Source: Flavobacterium sp.
GTDB taxonomy: Bacteria; Bacteroidota; Bacteroidia; Flavobacteriales; Flavobacteriaceae
Direction of reading: 5' to 3'
DNA length: 10,514 bases
NCBI GenBank assembly: GCA_030152225.1
Contig: JASLHL010000112.1
Coordinates: forward strand, 1 to 10,514
The notes under the pieces were generated by a model, which saw nothing but the letters and a program-made list of their open reading frames with translations, did not search any database and had not been told where the DNA came from. The position numbers were made by a program, and so were the translations under genes. Below, in pieces: positions 6,619 to 10,514 of this stretch (the stretch's first letter is position 1; every line of letters begins with the position of its first letter).

Positions 6619-8480
6619 GAAAGTTATTACTTCCTATTATCATCGTTATAGTAACGATAACCATTCTGATTCGACTGTTTTACTTACAGGTCGTCGATGA
6701 TACCTATATCAAAAAATCAGAAAACAACGCATTAAAGATTGTATATGAATATCCAGAAAGGGGTTATATTTTCGATCGAAATAAAAAATTGCTCGTTGCG
6801 AATCAACCCTCGTATGACATCATGGTTATTCCACGTGAGGTAAAGGATATTGATACCCTTGCCTTGTGTAAACTACTGGATGTATCCCTAGAAGAATTCA
6901 AAGTAAAACTGCAAAAAGCGACGGTTTATAGTCCACGCTTACCATCTGTATTCTTAGCCCAGCTAAGCAAATCGGAATATGCAGCCTTTCAAGAAAAAAT
7001 TCGTCACTTCAATGGATTTTACGTTCAAAAACGTTCCTTGCGAGACTACCAAGTGAATTCGGGTGCCAACGTTTTTGGTTACATCCGACAAGTAAACGAA
7101 GACAACATCAAGAGAAACCCCTACTATAGATCAGGAGATTTAATTGGTATTCAAGGGGTTGAACAACAATATGAAGAGATTTTAAGAGGAACAAAAGGAG
7201 TAAAATACATCCAACGCGATCGCTTTAATCGCGAAATTGGCTCTTTTAAAGATGGAATTTACGATACTATTTCAATTAAAGGAAGCGATATCACCCTAAC
7301 CATTGATCAGGAATTACAGGCCTATGGTGAACTCTTAATGAAAAACAAGCGCGGGGGTATTGTAGCAATAGAGCCCAAAACAGGAGAAATCTTGGCGCTT
7401 ATCAATGCACCATCCTATGATCCTGGCTTGTTAGTAGGTAGAGAACGCTCGAAAAATTACACCAAGCTATACAATGATTCCTTAGCCAAACCGTTATACA
7501 ATCGCGTATTGTCGGGAGAGTATTCCCCAGGTTCGCCATTCAAAATCTTAACAGGATTGATTGGTTTACAAGAAGGGGTAATTACAGAACAGACGGCCTT
7601 TAGTTGTAACCGTGGGTTTTATTATGGACGTGGCGCCTGGATGGGATGTCACGACTCTGGAACGTGGAGTTTACGTCACGCATTAGCCTTGTCTTGCAAT
7701 ACCTATTTTGCACAAACCTATAAAAAGATCATTGAAAAATACAAAACACCAGCCGAAGGGATTGATCGTTGGAGCAAGCATTTAGAGAGCTTTGGACTGG
7801 GGCAATTCTTAGGGTATGATTTACCCGAAGGACGAAAAGGACATATTCCCAATTCAGCCTATTACGACCGTTGGTACCCCAATAAAGGATGGAAAAGTAC
7901 AACGACCATTTCTAACTCAATTGGTCAGGGAGAGGTTATTACCACTCCTATACAGCTAGCTAATATGATAGCTGCCGTAGCAAACCGAGGCTATTACTAT
8001 ACCCCTCACATCATCAAAGATATCGAAGATCACAAGATTGATAAAAAATTTGTAACCAAACAAGTAACCACTATTGACCCCAAACACTTTGAACCGATTG
8101 TTCAAGGCATGAATCAAGTATTCCACATTGGAACAGGGAGAAGCGTAGCCGTTCCTCAATTGGAAATGGCTGGAAAAACAGGTACGGTAGAAAACTTTAC
8201 CCGTATCAATGGAAAGCGTTATCAATTAGCCGATCACTCTGTATTTGTTGCCTTTGCGCCTATTGATGATCCACAAATTGTCGTAGCCGTTTTTATTGAA
8301 AATGGAGTTTGGGGTGCACGATGGGCAGCGCCAATTACGAGTTTAATGCTTCAAAAATACTTACTTCCTGAGGTTGTTCGCACTGATTTAGAGAAGCGAA
8401 TGTTAGAAGGAAGTTTAGAAAGCGAATACAACAAAGTTTTACAATTATACAATTTAGCGGATAAGCAGAAAAAACAATGA
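6615..8480 (+). CDS. mrdA: Penicillin-binding protein 2, elongation transpeptidase
   Basis: PBP2 is the class B PBP that cross-links peptidoglycan in the lateral wall as RodA's partner. It is anchored by one N-terminal helix (about 4-22) with the rest in the periplasm. The 621 residues contain the pedestal motif ERGYIFDRN (48-56), GxxGVEQQYEEILRG (178-192), and the transpeptidase domain from about 245. The active-site motifs are complete: SxxK as Ser307-Pro-Phe-Lys310, SxN as Ser360-Cys-Asn362, and KTGT at 521-524. NSIGQGEVITTPIQLANMIA (434-453) is also typical. Cys331, Cys345-His346 and Cys361 cluster around the SxN motif and may form a metal site. The gene overlaps mreD and rodA by 4 bases on each side (ATGA). 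The order mreBCD-mrdA-rodA distinguishes it from the division paralogue FtsI. Confidence 0.97.
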   Translation: MRKLLLPIIIVIVTITILIRLFYLQVVDDTYIKKSENNALKIVYEYPERGYIFDRNKKLLVANQPSYDIMVIPREVKDIDTLALCKLLDVSLEEFKVKLQKATVYSPRLPSVFLAQLSKSEYAAFQEKIRHFNGFYVQKRSLRDYQVNSGANVFGYIRQVNEDNIKRNPYYRSGDLIGIQGVEQQYEEILRGTKGVKYIQRDRFNREIGSFKDGIYDTISIKGSDITLTIDQELQAYGELLMKNKRGGIVAIEPKTGEILALINAPSYDPGLLVGRERSKNYTKLYNDSLAKPLYNRVLSGEYSPGSPFKILTGLIGLQEGVITEQTAFSCNRGFYYGRGAWMGCHDSGTWSLRHALALSCNTYFAQTYKKIIEKYKTPAEGIDRWSKHLESFGLGQFLGYDLPEGRKGHIPNSAYYDRWYPNKGWKSTTTISNSIGQGEVITTPIQLANMIAAVANRGYYYTPHIIKDIEDHKIDKKFVTKQVTTIDPKHFEPIVQGMNQVFHIGTGRSVAVPQLEMAGKTGTVENFTRINGKRYQLADHSVFVAFAPIDDPQIVVAVFIENGVWGARWAAPITSLMLQKYLLPEVVRTDLEKRMLEGSLESEYNKVLQLYNLADKQKKQ

Positions 8481-9730
8481 GAAGCGGAAGCGTACAAAAG
8501 CATATAGACTGGATAACTATTTTGTTATACCTTTTACTTGTTGTTGCAGGATGGGTAAATATTTATTCTACTTCACTACCAAGTGAGGAAGCTAGTATTT
8601 TTGATTTTAGCCAAATATACGGTAGACAACTGGTCTTTATTTTGACGTGTATCCCCCTTATCATCCTTATACTCGCTTTAGACACTAAGTTTTACGAAAA
8701 ATACGCCTTGATCTTTTATATCATAGGGATTCTATCCATTCTCGGTCTATTCGTCTTTGGTAAGTCAGTAAAAGGACAAACCAATTGGTACCAAATTGGA
8801 GGATTGGGAATACAACCCTCTGAGTTTGTAAAGACAACCACTGCTCTACTCTTAGCCAAGTATTTTTCGGATCACCAAGGAACGTTAAAGACATTTAAAG
8901 AGCAAATAACTGCCTTTACCATCATTGGAATTCCCACCTTACTTATTTTAAAACACGACACAGGAAGTGCGATGTTATTTGCATCCTTAATCTTTGTGTT
9001 GTATCGAGAAGGTCTTCCCTCTTGGTATTTGTGGTCGGGATTTATCACAATTGCTTTATTTATTGCGTCTTTAGTTGTAAAACCTTCGTTAATAATCACA
9101 ACCATTGCATTATTAACACTTCTACACTACTACTTTAACAAAAACATCAATAGAAACCCCTTTATTTATCTTATTTTAGCCACCGTAATGTGCGGCTTTG
9201 TACTATCCGTTGATTATGTGTATGACAATGTACTTGAACCCCATCAAAAGGATAGAATAAACGTTTTACTCGGCGAAAATGTAGACCTCCAAGCCGAAGG
9301 ATATAATCTGAATCAATCGAAAATTGCTATTGGTTCAGGTGGATGGCAGGGTACTGGTTTCCTTCAAGGAACACAGACCAAAGGTGGCTTTGTGCCCGAA
9401 CAACACACCGATTATATCTTTACAACTGTTGGAGAGGAATGGGGATTCGTTGGTTCTAGTACCATCATCATCTTGTTTCTTTGCTTGTTTTTCCGCTTAA
9501 TTTATTTGGCAGAAAAACAAAAAAAACGATTCAATAAAGTCTATGGTTATTGCGTAGTGAGTTTTTTATTTATTCACTTCGCCTTTAACATCACCATGCT
9601 TGTGGGATTATTTCCTACCATTGGTGTACCCCTTCCTTTCTTCTCCTATGGAGGTTCGAGTTTAATCGCCTTTACCTTATTGCTATTCATCTTTTTAAAA
9701 TTAGATGCCAATAGAATTAATGAATGGTAA
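8477..9730 (+). CDS. rodA: Peptidoglycan glycosyltransferase RodA (SEDS family)
   Basis: RodA is a polytopic SEDS protein that polymerises lipid II into glycan strands, paired with PBP2. The 417 residues contain about ten hydrophobic helices. SEDS signatures are present: NWYQIGGLGIQPSEFVK (103-119), HDTGSAM (160-166), HQKDRINVLL (256-265), where Asp259 corresponds to the essential catalytic aspartate, GGWQGTGFLQGTQ (288-300), EQHTDYIFTTVGEEWGF (308-324), and the closing loop FPTIGVPLPFFSYGGSS (379-395). These support RodA over FtsW, as does its 4-base overlap (ATGA) with the PBP2 gene. The start codon lies inside that overlap. No hairpin terminator follows, so transcription probably continues into the small gene 44 bp downstream. 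Confidence 0.96.
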   Translation: MRSGSVQKHIDWITILLYLLLVVAGWVNIYSTSLPSEEASIFDFSQIYGRQLVFILTCIPLIILILALDTKFYEKYALIFYIIGILSILGLFVFGKSVKGQTNWYQIGGLGIQPSEFVKTTTALLLAKYFSDHQGTLKTFKEQITAFTIIGIPTLLILKHDTGSAMLFASLIFVLYREGLPSWYLWSGFITIALFIASLVVKPSLIITTIALLTLLHYYFNKNINRNPFIYLILATVMCGFVLSVDYVYDNVLEPHQKDRINVLLGENVDLQAEGYNLNQSKIAIGSGGWQGTGFLQGTQTKGGFVPEQHTDYIFTTVGEEWGFVGSSTIIILFLCLFFRLIYLAEKQKKRFNKVYGYCVVSFLFIHFAFNITMLVGLFPTIGVPLPFFSYGGSSLIAFTLLLFIFLKLDANRINEW

Positions 9731-9774
9731 TACTCACTACAAACAACAATAAAAACAAAATAGAGAAGAAGAAA

Positions 9775-10257
9775 ATGAAAAAAACATTTTTAATCACCGG
9801 ACTATGGCTACTTGGTTCAACAGCTATTCACGCACAAGAAGCAGAAAAAACAACTGAAGCAGCACCTGTTTTACCAGAAACTCCAGCTTATCAAATTGTC
9901 GAAAGTACTGTAGAGGAACTAACGACAACAGAAGCTCCTATGACAGCAGAAGAGCTCAAAGCATTCAACCAGCAACAGAAGCAAATTGAACGCGAGAGAA
10001 AGGCCGAAATTAAGAAGCAAAAGGAAATTGCCAAGACACAGAAAAACATTCAAAAAGCAACTGCTAAATTGAATAAAACGAAGATCAAATACAACAAAGA
10101 AAACGATGAGTACAATCGCGATATGGCATTAGGTAAGATCGCTCCTGTTCAGGAATTAAAAATCAAAACGAAATTGCATAAGTACCAAACCCAAATTGCC
10201 AATCTAGAATTTGATATTAAAGCAGAAGAATACAAATACGAAACTTTAACGAAATAA
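9775..10257 (+). CDS. Hypothetical exported coiled-coil protein
   Basis: I do not recognise a family for this 160-residue protein. From ATG 9775 it begins with a clear signal peptide: MKKTF, a hydrophobic core (about 6-17), and a likely cleavage after AIHA at residue 20, leaving mature Gln-Glu. The first 40 or so mature residues are acidic and rich in Thr, Pro and Ala and probably flexible. From about 57 to the end the protein is rich in Lys, Glu and Gln (for example QQKQIERERKAEIKKQKE), consistent with long charged helices or a coiled coil. No lipobox cysteine is present. An in-frame ATG at 9724 overlaps rodA but would put 17 polar residues ahead of the signal peptide, so it is rejected. A purine-rich stretch (AGAGAAGAAG) precedes the chosen start. 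It is probably the last gene of the mre-rod transcript and ends in a terminator. A periplasmic role is inferred, and its function is unknown. Confidence 0.85.
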   Translation: MKKTFLITGLWLLGSTAIHAQEAEKTTEAAPVLPETPAYQIVESTVEELTTTEAPMTAEELKAFNQQQKQIERERKAEIKKQKEIAKTQKNIQKATAKLNKTKIKYNKENDEYNRDMALGKIAPVQELKIKTKLHKYQTQIANLEFDIKAEEYKYETLTK

Positions 10258-10262
10258 GAAAG

Positions 10263-10288
10263 AAAGCGAAACCTAGGTTTCGCTTTTT
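10263..10288 (+). terminator. Terminator after the exported-protein gene
   Basis: A perfect 24-bp palindrome (10263-10286) has arms AAAGCGAAACCT and AGGTTTCGCTTT and is followed by further T to 10288. Allowing a four-base loop CTAG, the stem is 10 bp. It starts 5 bp after the stop codon and probably ends the whole mreB-to-9775 transcript. Confidence 0.9.
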
Positions 10289-10302
10289 AGTTTAGCGTAA
10301 AC

Positions 10303-10333
10303 AAAAAAACCGATAACAAAGTTATCGGTTTTT
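10303..10333 (-). terminator. Terminator after the tRNA-Phe pair
   Basis: The stem AACCGATAAC (10308-10317) pairs with GTTATCGGTT (10321-10330) around the loop AAA and extends into flanking A and T tracts. Read on the minus strand it ends in seven T (10309 to 10303), and it sits 8 bp beyond the 3' end of the nearer tRNA gene. It fits as the terminator of the tRNA transcript, though its symmetry lets it act in both directions. Confidence 0.85.
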
Positions 10334-10341
10334 CACTTGTG

Positions 10342-10414
10342 TGGTGCCTCCAGGAATCGAACCAGGGACACAAGGATTTTCAGTCCTTTGCTCTACCAAC
10401 TGAGCTAAGGCACC
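10342..10414 (-). tRNA. tRNA-Phe (anticodon GAA), downstream copy
   Basis: The minus strand folds into a complete 73-base cloverleaf. The acceptor stem is GGTGCCT with AGGCACC, and the D arm is GCTC/GAGC with loop AGTTGGTA. The anticodon stem is AAGGA/TCCTT with loop CTGAAAA, giving anticodon GAA (Phe). The variable region is GTGTC, the T arm is CCTGG/CCAGG with loop TTCGATT, and the discriminator is A. The 3' CCA is not encoded (CAC follows), so it must be added after transcription. It is identical in sequence to the other copy 25 bp away. Confidence 0.97.
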
Positions 10415-10439
10415 CAGTGCTTGTTTAGTTTAAAATTTG

Positions 10440-10512
10440 TGGTGCCTCCAGGAATCGAACCAGGGACACAAGGATTTTCAGTCCTTTGCTCTACCAACTG
10501 AGCTAAGGCACC
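10440..10512 (-). tRNA. tRNA-Phe (anticodon GAA), upstream copy
   Basis: This is a second complete 73-base cloverleaf, identical base for base to the copy at 10342-10414, with anticodon GAA and no encoded CCA. The two copies are separated by 25 bp with no hairpin terminator, so they are probably cut from one precursor transcribed from a promoter beyond the right edge of the window. The gene ends 2 bp before that edge, so more copies could follow. Confidence 0.96.
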
Positions 10513-10514
10513 AG

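Noticed and set aside
7956..9105. Minus-strand open frames inside mrdA and rodA
   Set aside because: Both overlap conserved motif regions of the real genes and have no upstream signals or recognisable domains.
9724..9774. Upstream ATG for the exported-protein gene
   Set aside because: It would overlap rodA and add 17 Asn/Lys/Thr-rich residues before a standard signal peptide. The ATG at 9775 gives a normal MKKTF start.

Overview
The window looks like chromosomal housekeeping DNA from the Bacteroidota, most likely the family Flavobacteriaceae. The DNA is AT-rich. Start codons lack clear Shine-Dalgarno sequences. Two upstream regions carry the Bacteroidota promoter box TAnnTTTG, and the AccD and PBP2 sequences are of flavobacterial type. 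A Myroides-like genus is possible from general resemblance, but I cannot confirm it.

Layout: (1) positions 1-108 hold the 3' end of a class II fructose-bisphosphate aldolase gene (fbaA), followed by accD (154-1011) and a strong hairpin terminator. (2) A 171-bp gap (1048-1218) is rich in short direct and inverted repeats. (3) An ABC-transporter permease of the MacB/FtsX type lies alone on the minus strand (1219-2469). (4) Divergently transcribed purH (2653-4179) encodes the enzyme for the last two steps of IMP synthesis. (5) The cell-elongation cluster mreB-mreC-mreD-mrdA(PBP2)-rodA runs from 4234 to 9730. Its last four genes overlap or nearly abut, so they are probably one translationally coupled operon. 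(6) A small gene of unknown function (9775-10257) follows rodA and encodes an exported, Lys/Glu-rich, probably coiled-coil protein. (7) Two facing terminators separate it from two identical tRNA-Phe(GAA) genes on the minus strand (10342-10414 and 10440-10512).

How the genes work together: MreB filaments on the inner membrane face, with MreC and MreD, position the RodA glycosyltransferase and PBP2 transpeptidase that insert lateral-wall peptidoglycan. AccD (malonyl-CoA for fatty acids), FbaA (glycolysis and gluconeogenesis) and PurH (purines) are unrelated core metabolism.

I found no mobile element, CRISPR array, phage gene or defence system, and nothing that clearly amounts to an undescribed system. 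The points most worth a second look are the small exported protein at the end of the elongasome operon, the complete loss of the zinc-ribbon cysteines in AccD, a Cys/Cys-His/Cys cluster beside the PBP2 active site, and the repeat-rich spacer after accD.
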